Assembly (NCBI GenBank): GCA_026874595.1
Contig: CM049321.1
Span: 46,183,797-46,247,796 of the forward strand
Length of the DNA: 64,000 nucleotides
Direction: 5' to 3'
Source of the DNA: Sipunculus nudus
Lineage: Eukaryota > Annelida > Sipuncula > Golfingiida > Sipunculidae
Part shown: one piece after another, positions 47,494 to 55,599 of the stretch
Numbering within the stretch: position 1 is the stretch's first letter
How the letters are laid out: each line of letters starts with the position of its first letter
Position numbers and translations under genes: made by a program
The notes under the pieces: generated by a model
Seen by the model: only the letters and a program-made list of their open reading frames with translations
Database searches by the model: none
Told to the model about the DNA's origin: nothing

Positions 47494-47804
47494 TGTAAAC
47501 GTGTAACAACACAAGAATCTCACAATGTCCTTTATTCCATACTTGTACATCTACACGTAGTCAACGGTTACGCTCGATCCAGATGAATTTTCCCATCTAA
47601 ACTAACCCCTCCCTGTCATTGATACCCCAGCAGCCCTGTCTTGGTCAAGTGGATATATACATTATACACAGGCGCCAGGCCGGCAATTTTGATGGGACAT
47701 CCGCCAGATTAATGAGTATAGCTGGCAAGCTGACCCGGGGTGACCTTAGCTAAGGGTCACACTGTCAGCTGGACCATGTGCTGTGTGTGGGTCCCAGTGT
47801 AACA
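47494..47804 (-). mobile_element. 3' LTR of the Ty3 element
   Basis: 311 bp. On the minus strand it starts TGTTACACTGGGACCC and ends GTTTACA, giving the TG..CA form. It carries an AATAAA poly(A) signal at 47531-47536. Compared by eye with the other LTR it has about a dozen substitutions plus 6-bp and 2-bp indels, roughly 4 percent divergence. A TATA-like GTATATATCC lies in the middle. Confidence 0.93.
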
Positions 47805-47820
47805 TTACCCCCACCCACAG
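47805..47820 (-). promoter_or_regulatory. Polypurine-like tract before the 3' LTR
   Basis: On the minus strand CTGTGGGTGGGGGTAA lies directly 5' of the 3' LTR, in the place where plus-strand DNA synthesis is primed in LTR elements. The G-rich core is short and contains a T, so it is an acceptable but not perfect polypurine tract. Confidence 0.7.
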
Positions 47821-48559
47821 GAAGACATGACCACATGTCTTGTCAGGGATATCTAAGTTAATTATTGTTGAACAAATTATAGTAGATATATAGAATTGAT
47901 TATATAAAATTATACATTCTATTTCTGCCAATTTGTCAAATATAAGTCAAATGTTATCTCAACAGTGTAAGCATCTCTATTTTAAATAAAAAAACCTCGC
48001 ACACTATCTCAGCTGGACCCCAGCTGCTTTATGCCGTAGTTGTACTCTATACATACACACCAATTACTATTTATCTAACTCAGCAGATCTTCCACTGCAA
48101 ATAAAGCACATGAAATATATAATCACTCTGGCCTACATTCAAACTAGAAATTTTACCATATATGCTAGACAAGATACTGACTAGTAATTATCACTACTAA
48201 TAGATATCAATCAATCTTATGTGCTCAGACCTCGAAATGAACAAATGCAGTGATTCTCTACCTTGTACGAACGGCTGTACCGGCTGTATCTGAGAGTATC
48301 TGTATCTGTCACTCAAAATAAACAAAATATTATATATGAAGCCAACTTATCCATGGCTCGGATAAAGCTTGAGATGAAATAAACAAAGCATATTGGAATC
48401 CATCTTATCCATGCTTCAAAAGACTGAAAGTATAATTGATTATAATGACAAGAAATTGAAAAAGTAAATAAGTCCATATCATATTTAAATTAGTCAACAA
48501 TCACTGGGCTTCCATAACGTACTGGTGGATTTCTCAATCTGGTTGACCGTCGCAAATTG
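47821..48559 (-). other. Non-coding 3' region of the Ty3 element
   Basis: This is the segment between the end of integrase and the polypurine tract. No env-like open frame is seen: there is no signal peptide or membrane segment in any long frame. The element looks like gag-pol only. Confidence 0.65.
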
Positions 48560-49690
48560 TTATCGATATGTGGAGACATTTGAGTTTTTTTCAGATTCTG
48601 GTGCATGCATAGTTGTAATTAACGGCTGCCAATCAAACTCTGATTCGTCGTAAAGCACAGCCGTTGCGTCTGGCAGCTTAGCCGTTGGTATGGTAGCCTT
48701 TGCATCCGGTGGTAGATTACCAACACGCGCATCAGGTGGTATATTTACATCATTACGAGGCTCTGTTTCCGAGTTACAAGGCTTAAGTCTATTAAAGTGG
48801 ACAACCATACGTTGTCTACCTCCCTCTTTTTGAATACGATACGTCACCTCAAATAATTGTGACACTACACGGTATGGGCCATCCCACTGATGGCACAGTT
48901 TGAGTGAATGACCTTTGCGACAGCTAGGGCGATGTAAGCACACACTATCTCCTTTCTTGTATCCGGTTCCATAGATTTTGTGATCACAATAATATTTTTG
49001 CCTTCTTTGCGCCACCTTTAGGCGATTCCGCACCTCTTTAAAGGCTTCTTTAAAGGAGTCCTGTAGCTCTGTGGCGTATGTAGCATGATCACTCAGGTTA
49101 CTTTCGGGGCTATTGAACATAAGGTCTACGGGAAGTCTTATCCCCCTGCCCAGCATCAGATAATTTGGCGTATATTTTGTGGAATCCTGTACACTGGCTC
49201 TGTAGGCACACATTACACGGGGGAGATGGGCATCCCAATCTTTCTGATTTGACGAACAATACATTTTTAGCATGCTTATCAGGGTCCTGTTGAAGCGCTC
49301 TATAAAGCCATCTGATTCTGGATGGTATGCCGTAGTTCTTGTTTTATCCATCTCCAACAGTTTACACATTTCTTGAAACAAGGCACTTTCATAGTTTCGC
49401 CCCTGGTCTGTATGGATTTGTAGGGGCGCACCATACCGACAAATAAATTCATTGACCAAAGTGTTGGCCACGGTGCTAGCTTCCATATTTGGAATTGCAT
49501 ACGCCTCAACCCACTTTGTGAAGTAATCCCCAATAACCAGTATATATTTTGATCCACCCTCTGTTTCAGGGAGAGGCCCAATTATATCGCTGGCTAATCT
49601 TTCCATGGGGTATCCTGACACGGTGCTAGCTAATGGTGCCCGCCTTTTTCTAGCATATTGTTTGCCAGTGCCACATAGTTTGCATTTTCT
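48560..49690 (-). pseudogene. Integrase catalytic core and C-terminus (Ty3 pol)
   Basis: The frame is open over about 376 codons. The DDE triad is visible in context: the first Asp in YILVIGDYFTKWVEAYAIPN, the second in HTDQGRNYES, and the Glu in ESDGFIERFNRT, spaced as in retroviral-type integrases. The C-terminus has WDGPYRVV, the GPY/F motif of Ty3 integrases. No chromodomain follows; it ends in a PPDA-repeat-containing tail. Integrase joins the cDNA to host DNA. Only an in-frame TGA at 49691-49693 separates it from the zinc-binding part upstream. This module itself looks intact. Confidence 0.93.
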
Positions 49691-50245
49691 TCACCAATTT
49701 TCAGTATCGCGGTAAAGTCCAGGCCAGTAAAATTGTTCACGGACTTTCTGTACAGTTTTAGTGACACCAAGGTGGCCAGCACTTGGGGCATCATGCAATA
49801 CTTTCAGTACTTCTGGAACCAGGGCACAAGGTAACACTAATTGGAAGCGGATGGTTTTGCCGTTCCGGTCTTCAAAGCGTCGGTACAGAATGCCTTGCTG
49901 CATCTCCAGCTGGTCCCACTGATTCATTAAGATGTGCACATTACGACTGCAGCCGTGTACTGTTTGTTTACTTGGTTTACCATGTCCAGCCTCCTGCCAT
50001 TTCAGGATCATAGACAGATCTGAGTCACCTAATTGCCAATTACGTATTTCCTGGTTTGTCCAACTTGGAGCCCAGTTACTGGTTCCACCCTTCTTTGATA
50101 CGGCGTATGATACTCTTGCTATTTCTGAATTTGTGACTGCTTGAGAAGTACCACCGCCTGGCTTTCTGGACAGTGCATCAGCATTTTGATGACTTAAACC
50201 CTTACGATGTTCAATGGTAAAGTCAAAAGCTGAGAGATGTTCCAA
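49691..50245 (-). pseudogene. RNase H end and integrase zinc-binding domain (Ty3 pol)
   Basis: It starts with EHLSAFDFTIEHRKGLSHQN and ADALSR, the end of the RNase H region typical of Ty3 elements. It continues through a connecting stretch to HDAPSAGHLGVTKTVQKVRE and FYWPGLYRDTENW, the HH half of the HHCC zinc finger. The frame stops at TGA (49691-49693), where relatives have a Trp-Cys. The CC half (RKCKLCGTGK) follows directly after the stop, in frame. A one-base deletion near 50280 separates this piece from the RNase H core upstream. Confidence 0.88.
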
Positions 50246-50284
50246 CCATCTTGCGATTTGACCTTCTGGCTCTTTAAATTATGC

Positions 50285-51162
50285 AGCCATCCTAGCGACC
50301 CGTGGTCTGTTCTCAGACGGAAATGTCTTCCGAGCAAATAGTGACGGAAATGTTTGGTAAAATGAACCACCGCCAGGAGTTCTTGTCTGGTAACTGAATA
50401 ATTACGTTCAGGCTTACTCAGTGTCCGACTGGCATAGGCTACAACCCGTTCTTCTCCAACCTAAAATTGGGATAATACCCCACCGATGCCAATGCCACTA
50501 GCATCAGTGTCAAGAATGAATTCAGCTTCAGTTGGATATGCTAGAACAGGAGCAGAAGTAAGTTTCTCTTTAAGGATGGTAAAGGCTTTCTCACATTCTT
50601 GAGTCCACTGAAATATTGCGCCTTTACAGGTCAGTTTGTGAAGGGGTCTAGCAATATCTGCAAACCCTTTTATGAATCTGCGGTAATAGGAAGCTAGTCC
50701 TAAGAAGCTTTGCAGGTCAGACAGAGTTGTTGGACGGGGCCAGGCTGTAATTGTGTTGGTTTTCTCACAACCTGTCTCAGTCCCGTCCCCAGAGATGGTA
50801 TGTCCAAGGAAATGTACTTCCTCTCTAAAAAACTGGCACTTACTTGGTTTTATTTTGAGTCCAGCTTTTTGGATTCTCTCAAGGACCTCATGTAAACGCT
50901 CAAGATGACTGTCAAGTGTTTCACTGAATACAATGATATCATCCAAATATATAAGGCACGACTTCCGGAGTCCTGAAAGCACAGTTTCCATCAATCTTGC
51001 AAAGGTCGCTGGGGCGTTACATAATCCGAAAGGCATAACACGAAATTCAAACAAACCGAAGGGTGTCACAAAAACAGTTTTTTCTTGATCTTTTGAGTCC
51101 ATTTCTACTTGACAATAACCGCTGGCTAGATCTAGAGTGGAGAAATACCTGACACTATGCAA
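50285..51162 (-). pseudogene. Reverse transcriptase (palm to connection) and RNase H core (Ty3 pol)
   Basis: From 51162 it reads FSTLDLASGYCQVEM, then VTPFGLFEFRVMPFGLCNAP and the catalytic CLIYLDDIIVFS (YLDD), then SKCQFF..VHFLGH, a LQSFLGLASYYRRFIKGF thumb motif, and RNase H starting FILDTDASGIGIGGVLSQ. An in-frame TAG at 50461-50463 ends the open frame. Beyond it, still in frame, RVVAYASRTLSKPERNYS, RQELLAVVHF and LRTDHGSLGWL supply the further RNase H residues (Glu in QELL, Asp in TDH). Catalytic residues are all present, but the stop and the frameshift near 50280 break the polyprotein. Confidence 0.93.
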
Positions 51163-51174
51163 CGCGTCTAGTCA

Positions 51175-51540
51175 TCAATTCCCGGTAGTGGATAAGCATC
51201 TTTCTTGGTGACTATTTAGGCGGCGATAATCCACACAGAACCTTGTTTCCCCGTTCGGTTTGTTGATCAAAACAATTGGAGATGCCCATGGGCTAGTGGA
51301 TGGTTTGACTATCCCTTCCTGTAGCATACGATCTATCTGCCTTTGTGCTTCGTTGAATTTGTGCGGGCCTAATCGGCGTGGACCCTGTCTGACTGGATGC
51401 TTATCACCGGTGTTGATACTGTGTTTAAGCTGGCTTGTCCGTCCAAGGTCATGGGGACCTACCGAAATCACTGATTCACATTAATGTAAAAGTTTGGCAA
51501 GTCGCTCAAATTCATCTGGCTCTAATGGTGTGTCAGATAA
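51175..51540 (-). pseudogene. N-terminal reverse transcriptase segment (Ty3 pol)
   Basis: It reads SDTPLEPDEFERLAKLLH, then an in-frame TAA (51482-51484). Then come HSINTGDKHPVRQGPRRL, GIVKPSTSPWASPIVLINKP and FCVDYRRLN, the fingers motifs of Ty3 reverse transcriptase. After RRLN a shift occurs; the expected continuation (KKDAYPLP-like) is one frame over and shifts again before the next block. So there is at least one stop and two indels in this segment. Confidence 0.9.
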
Positions 51541-51973
51541 ATTGAACAGTTCTGCGATATCTCTCTGTGAGCGGATGTTTGAAGTCAGACGTACTGATAC
51601 AGTGTTCTTGGTTGCACTCGGCTGCTTCTTCGTGAAGGCTTACTGTATAGCACACAGGACATTTGTCTGATATGTGTTTATCACCACAAGCGACCGGATG
51701 ATATTCTCCAATATTTGCACCTTTATACAGTTTACAGGGGTGGGCATGGGATTTAGAATACATATTGGTACTTGGTTGTTATTATCTGGCTCAGCTAACC
51801 CTCTGGTGATGATTACTTCATTTCTTTCAACAAAGCGTTTTTCAGGTTCCACAAATCCCAACGCAGCACTGACTCCCAGACCAACCTGAACATTACCATG
51901 CACAATAATTTGATGTTCTGGTGGTATAGTTATGTTTTCTGCAAGTGTCACATGTAGTACCCGGTGTTCTGTT
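51533..51973 (-). pseudogene. Protease-RT linker region of Ty3 pol, two frames
   Basis: 51951-51640 reads LAENITIPPEHQIIVHGNVQ and ends VVINTYQTNVLCAIQ. 51763-51533 overlaps in another frame and continues with PVCYTVSLHEEAAECNQEHC. This fits the less conserved segment between protease and reverse transcriptase of Ty3 elements. Frame changes occur near 51975, 51650 and 51550. Confidence 0.75.
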
Positions 51974-52447
51974 TCACAGCGAGCGTGTTAATGATATGCT
52001 CTGTTCCCCACCTGTCAGACACCTTTTCCTAAAATCCACCACAACTGAATGCTTCTCGAGGAAGTCGATTCCCAGGATACAGTCCTGCGTTATATCTGTG
52101 ACAACTATTATATGGTGGTTTTCACATATCCCAGCCACCTGGATCTCAACCTCAGCTGCTCTCCACCAGCAATGGCTGACCATTAGCTGACACTACAGGG
52201 TACGGGACCTTCGATAAGCTCACATTAAGTTTTGTGTCAGCCCACAATTTGCTGTTTACTAGTGTCACTGCCGAACCACTATCCACTAACATTTTTATTG
52301 GAATACCACTCACCTTGCCAGAGGCATATACAGCAAAATCAACCGCTGCACTCATCGCTGGCACTGAATGGTTAATCCGTTCCTGAATGTCTCTCTGGGT
52401 CTTTCTTTCAATAGCTGATGCTTGACCCACAGCAACAGCAGATCTTA
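51974..52447 (-). pseudogene. Aspartic protease (Ty3 pol), split by a frameshift
   Basis: In the -1 frame downstream of the slippery site it reads SAVAVGQASAIERKT.. then GIPIKMLVDSGSAVTLVNSK with the DSG active-site triad, and ends at TGA (52152-52154). The C-terminal half lies in the next open frame (52183-51974) with DITQDCILGIDFLEKHSVVV, the ILG.DFL motif that follows the flap. A one-base deletion near 52155 explains the break. The enzyme would cleave Gag-Pol. Confidence 0.88.
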
Positions 52448-52454
52448 GTTTTTT
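52396..52454 (-). promoter_or_regulatory. -1 ribosomal frameshift signal: A AAA AAC slippery site plus pseudoknot
   Basis: On the minus strand the heptamer A AAA AAC (52454-52448) is in the nucleocapsid frame and directly followed by a TAA stop. Slipping back one base enters exactly the protease frame. After an 8-nt spacer, GCTGTTGC (52439-52432) can pair with GCATCAGC (52421-52414), one T.T mismatch. The loop's TGGGTC (52429-52424) can pair with GACCCA (52401-52396). This makes an H-type pseudoknot with an A-rich third loop. Heptamer, spacer length and pseudoknot are the standard -1 frameshift design of retroviruses and retrotransposons. Confidence 0.85.
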
Positions 52455-52550
52455 GTCTGTCTCTGCCTACGCCTATCTCTCTGTGGACAGTCTCTCTGTA
52501 TGTGTCCATATTGTCCACAAGCCCAGCACTCAATATCAGATATTTTCATA
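52445..52550 (-). pseudogene. Nucleocapsid segment with CCHC zinc knuckle (Ty3 gag)
   Basis: It reads CWACGQYGHIQRDC (52528-52487), a perfect CX2CX4HX4C knuckle, then an Arg/Gln-rich basic tail to TAA at 52447-52445. It binds RNA in the Gag particle. It is in the +1 frame relative to the upstream gag frame, which stops at 52536, so a one-base indel lies just upstream, or a second recoding event is needed. The slippery site of the pro frame overlaps its end. Confidence 0.9.
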
Positions 52551-53231
52551 ATTACTCATGTAGGGTTGTTGTGAAGCAGTCAATAATTTCATCAACTGGG
52601 TCATTACTTCTTTAAGGGCTCTGTAAGTTGTATCAGATTCACTCGCTTCTCTATCATTAACCATGTTGACTCTTTTGCGGCTCACCTGTTCTTCCTTGAG
52701 GACGGCCTGATGCTGTTCCGCCAGTTCTATGGCTGTTTTCAATGTTGGAGGGCGTTCTAATTTCAAGCGCATGCGACATTCGCGGTCCTGGATGCTGTTG
52801 GTGAATTTCTTAACCAGCATTTCCTCTCTGGTATCCTCATCCATATTTGGGTAGGCTTGTTTAAGAAGCCTGGCTATTGCGCTGGCAAAATCGCTCAGTT
52901 CTTCATGCGGCAAGATGAACCTCATTTCAAATTCTCTTTGATAAGAATCTCTGGATGATGGTGTTAACCTATTGTCCATAAAGTCAATGACATCCTTGTA
53001 GGCTGCACATTCTGCTTCAAGAGTATCATCAAATATCTGTTCTGCTCTTCCTCGCAAGCGAACGGGTAGGAACTGTAATTTGGCTGTACCATCCCAGTTG
53101 TTAATGACGGCACACCTTTCAAAATGTCTCTTCCAAACTGGCCATCTGTCACCATTCTCTACAGAGAATATTTCCGGCATTACTACTAGTCTGTTCTGAA
53201 CTAATCCTGTGTTTTCTGATGATGATGCCAT
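52536..53231 (-). CDS. Gag (capsid part) of the Ty3 element
   Basis: 231 codons from the ATG at 53231 (MASSSENTGLVQNR..) to TGA at 52536. I chose this ATG because the open frame upstream runs into the primer-binding site and the LTR. It contains WPVWKRHFERCAVINNWDGT, LQFLPVRLRGRAEQIFDD and FILPHEELSDFASAIARLLK, the usual retrotransposon Gag layout (W..W...F, L...L.G.A, F......ES...F...L). The frame ends before the zinc knuckle, which continues in the +1 frame, so this copy would make a Gag lacking nucleocapsid. It would form the capsid shell of the virus-like particle. Confidence 0.88.
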   Translation of the reverse strand: MASSSENTGLVQNRLVVMPEIFSVENGDRWPVWKRHFERCAVINNWDGTAKLQFLPVRLRGRAEQIFDDTLEAECAAYKDVIDFMDNRLTPSSRDSYQREFEMRFILPHEELSDFASAIARLLKQAYPNMDEDTREEMLVKKFTNSIQDRECRMRLKLERPPTLKTAIELAEQHQAVLKEEQVSRKRVNMVNDREASESDTTYRALKEVMTQLMKLLTASQQPYMSNYENI

Positions 53232-53243
53232 GACTGAACTATA

Positions 53244-53261
53244 ATCCTGCCGACTGCGCCA
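53244..53261 (-). promoter_or_regulatory. Primer-binding site complementary to the 3' end of tRNA-Ser
   Basis: On the minus strand TGGCGCAGTCGGCAGGAT starts two bases after the end of the 5' LTR. Its complement reads ..CCGACTGCGCCA, which is the acceptor end (GCAGTCG pairing partner, discriminator G, CCA) I recall for metazoan tRNA-Ser, also used by Drosophila 17.6/297. Reverse transcription would start here. Confidence 0.85.
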
Positions 53262-53263
53262 CT

Positions 53264-53568
53264 TGTAAACTTGTAACAACACAAGAATCTCACAATGTCC
53301 TTTATTCCATACCTGTACATCTACACGGAGTCAACGCTCGATCCAGACTAAATTTTCCCATCTAAACTAACCCCTCCCTGTCATTGATACCCCAGCAGCC
53401 CTGTCTTGGTCAGGTGGATATACATTATACACTGGCGCCAGGCCGGCCAGCTCTGATGGGACATCCGCCAGATTAATGAGTATAGCTGGCAAGCTGACCC
53501 GGGGTGACCTTAGCTAAGGGTCACACTGTCAGCTGGACCATGTGCTGTGTGTGGGTCCCAGTGTTACA
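53264..53568 (-). mobile_element. 5' LTR of the Ty3 element
   Basis: 305 bp, TGTAACACTGGG..GTTTACA on the minus strand. AATAAA is at 53301-53306. With the other LTR it defines a 6075-bp element at 47494-53568. The LTR edge was set at TGTAAAC because that extension is shared by both copies and leaves a 2-nt gap to the primer-binding site plus matching GTAC duplications. Confidence 0.93.
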
Positions 53569-53572
53569 GTAC
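53569..53572 (+). repeat. Target-site duplication of the Ty3 element, right
   Basis: GTAC, matching 47490-47493. Confidence 0.7.
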
Positions 53573-54062
53573 AGTTTACAAGTCTTTATATTATTTTTTT
53601 TCTGGTCCCCTGTATTTAGCTCAGCTGTCATTGGAGTCCTTTTCCCAAACTAAGCCACCACCTGCATTTCTAACTGTATATTATTAACTTAACTGAATTA
53701 AACTCACATCTGCACATGGAATATCCTTGGTACATCACTCAATTTGTCAAAATCAAATACTGTTATGATTGAATTGATGCTGCAAAAATACTCCCTTTTA
53801 AACAGATAGCTTTCTCAAATATTTTTTTTCTATTGACATTTCCCTATTACATGTTTGTTTGAGTGTTCTTGTCAATTTAACAGAAAGTAATAGGTCACTT
53901 GTAACAGCATGGACAATTTACTAAGATTTCAAGAGTTAGTATCCAATAAAGCATGGAAACCCATGTTTTTGTTATGTTTTTCTATGATTTTTCATTGCAG
54001 TCCATGGTTTCAATGAATAACTTCCTTTGTGTCCATGGTATACCATGGACAATTTTCTAATA
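53573..54062. other. No gene seen; CCATGG-palindrome stretch at 53905-54062
   Basis: AT-rich flank of the Ty3 insertion. From about 53905 it repeats AGCATGGA.., GTCCATGG.. and TACCATGGACAATTT, a palindromic set resembling 44895-45030. No open frame of note. Confidence 0.5.
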
Positions 54063-54082
54063 TTCCAAGGCTAGTTTGCAAT

Positions 54083-54232
54083 AACCCAGCTAACAAAGTT
54101 ACGTAGTCACAACGTAATCACAACATAGCGGTTTTTTTGTGATTGCGTAGTAATATTACGTAGTTACTGCGTAAAAGTGTGAACTACTAGAAAGGTTCTC
54201 ACAACGTAATAATGTTACGTAGTCAAATTACC
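54083..54232. repeat. Palindromic TTACGTAGT array (MITE-like)
   Basis: About eight ACGTA/GTAATATTACGTAG-type motifs on both strands within 150 bp, including AATATTACGTAGTTACTGCG. The whole stretch can fold back on itself. It looks like the end or body of a small fold-back element; termini not defined. Confidence 0.65.
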
Positions 54233-54478
54233 TTTTAATGACCTTTTGGGTATATTGGATTTTAGATACAGGCCTTCCGGTCTACAGTAATTAAACAGGC
54301 TGAAAAACTGGTGGAAATGATTTATGCCTCAGGAAAATGGCCACCACATGATAAATTACCCTGTAATGCTTCTTTCATGTACCACTTCCGTGCATTTAAT
54401 CTTCATGCGAATATGTGTGAGACAAAAACGAAACAAACAAATTGGTTAAAGTTAATATTTTATTTTCCAGATTTTTTT

Positions 54479-54556
54479 TTAATTATTTTCATCAGTGTCT
54501 CCATCAGTGTCGGTCACTGGAGTAGCCTTTGTAGCTTTTTTGGCAGCTTAACGAGC
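54479..54556 (-). pseudogene. Possible terminal exon with a K-rich, acidic-ended tail
   Basis: After a good acceptor (TTTCTTTTCAG, ending at 54557) the minus strand reads AR-stop-AAKKATKATPVTDTDGD and TDENN, then TAA (54479-54481). An AATAAA follows about 20 bases later. A basic Ala/Lys stretch followed by an acidic end suggests the C-terminus of a ribosomal-protein- or chromatin-type gene, but I cannot name it. The in-frame TAA after AR would truncate it. Upstream exons were not identified. Confidence 0.35.
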
Positions 54557-55599
54557 CTGAAAAGAAAATCATAAAAAGTGCACACATTTTGTTTACATCC
54601 TAAATATATAATAATACATCACATTTAAATGAATACACGTAGCCAATTGTTTTTGTTTTTGTTTTTTATTATCTCCCTTACCGAAAACAGCTTGAAAACA
54701 GTATGGGAAACAGCTTGATACCAGCATACACCCTGTAGTATGATTCCAGTTCAGAAACAGCATGGACTGTACTGGAATTACAGTACGCCATCAGTATGGT
54801 TTCAGTACACTCAGAAATTCCCATACATTTCTTTCATAACAACAGCATGAATCCATTATATTTTCAGTATGATTCCAGCCTGTTCCAAAAATTTTAATGA
54901 GTATTATAATAAGACAGTAATATGCAAATGAGCACCACAGCATGATTTCAGTATGAGAGATAGCTAGGGGGTCTTCAGACCATTCCAGTATGGAAACACC
55001 ATTCCAGTATGGAAAGAGTATGGATAACAGCCTGATTCCAATATACACATATACAGTTCAATTTCAGTATGTTGTTGTACTGGAATCATACTGCAAAGTA
55101 TTTACTGTATTCATGCTGGAATTTACAGTATGATTTCAGTCGTTCCAAAAATGTAAATTAGCAAGCTAAATATGCAAATGAGCCACAGCATGATTCCAGT
55201 ATTGGAGTTCCAGTATAAATCCAGCATAATAGGGCTCTAGCATGATTTCAGTGATGCATATGTCTAGCATAACAGCAGAAGGTCCAGCATAAAAACAGCA
55301 CACAGTCCAGCAGGAATCCAGTATGGGTTACAGCAGGATTCCAGCATCAATGATCCAGCATAAGAAGAGCATATTTCCTGCATTATTCCAGTATGAAATT
55401 CAGCACCATTCCCACACAAAAGATCCAGCATACAAAATTTAAATCACAATTACAACAATATTCCATCATCAGTTTTCAGCAACAACAATATTCAAGCATC
55501 AGATTCCAGTGTGATTCAAGTATGTTTCCTTTGAATTCTCTTGAATCATTCTAGCCATCTGCCACCCAGAATTATGTCATGATTTTAACATGGCTCTAG

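Noticed and set aside
48560..52447. A captured envelope gene making the element an endogenous retrovirus
   Set aside because: No frame between integrase and the 3' LTR has a signal peptide or transmembrane segment, so it is a gag-pol Ty3 retrotransposon.
53244..53261. tRNA-Ser gene on the plus strand
   Set aside because: Only the 3' acceptor part is present and it sits at the primer-binding position; no tRNA body follows.
47502..53272. LTR edges at TGTAACAAC (47502 and 53272)
   Set aside because: Both copies share a further eight positions (TGTAAAC plus one variable base). Extending gives a 2-nt gap to the primer site and matching GTAC duplications, so the wider edge is better.
52536..53282. 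Longer Gag starting at 53282
   Set aside because: The first 17 codons would lie across the primer-binding site and LTR; the ATG at 53231 is the sensible start.
54311..54574. 87-codon plus-strand frame
   Set aside because: It overlaps, antisense, the possible terminal exon with acceptor and poly(A) signal, and has no domain.
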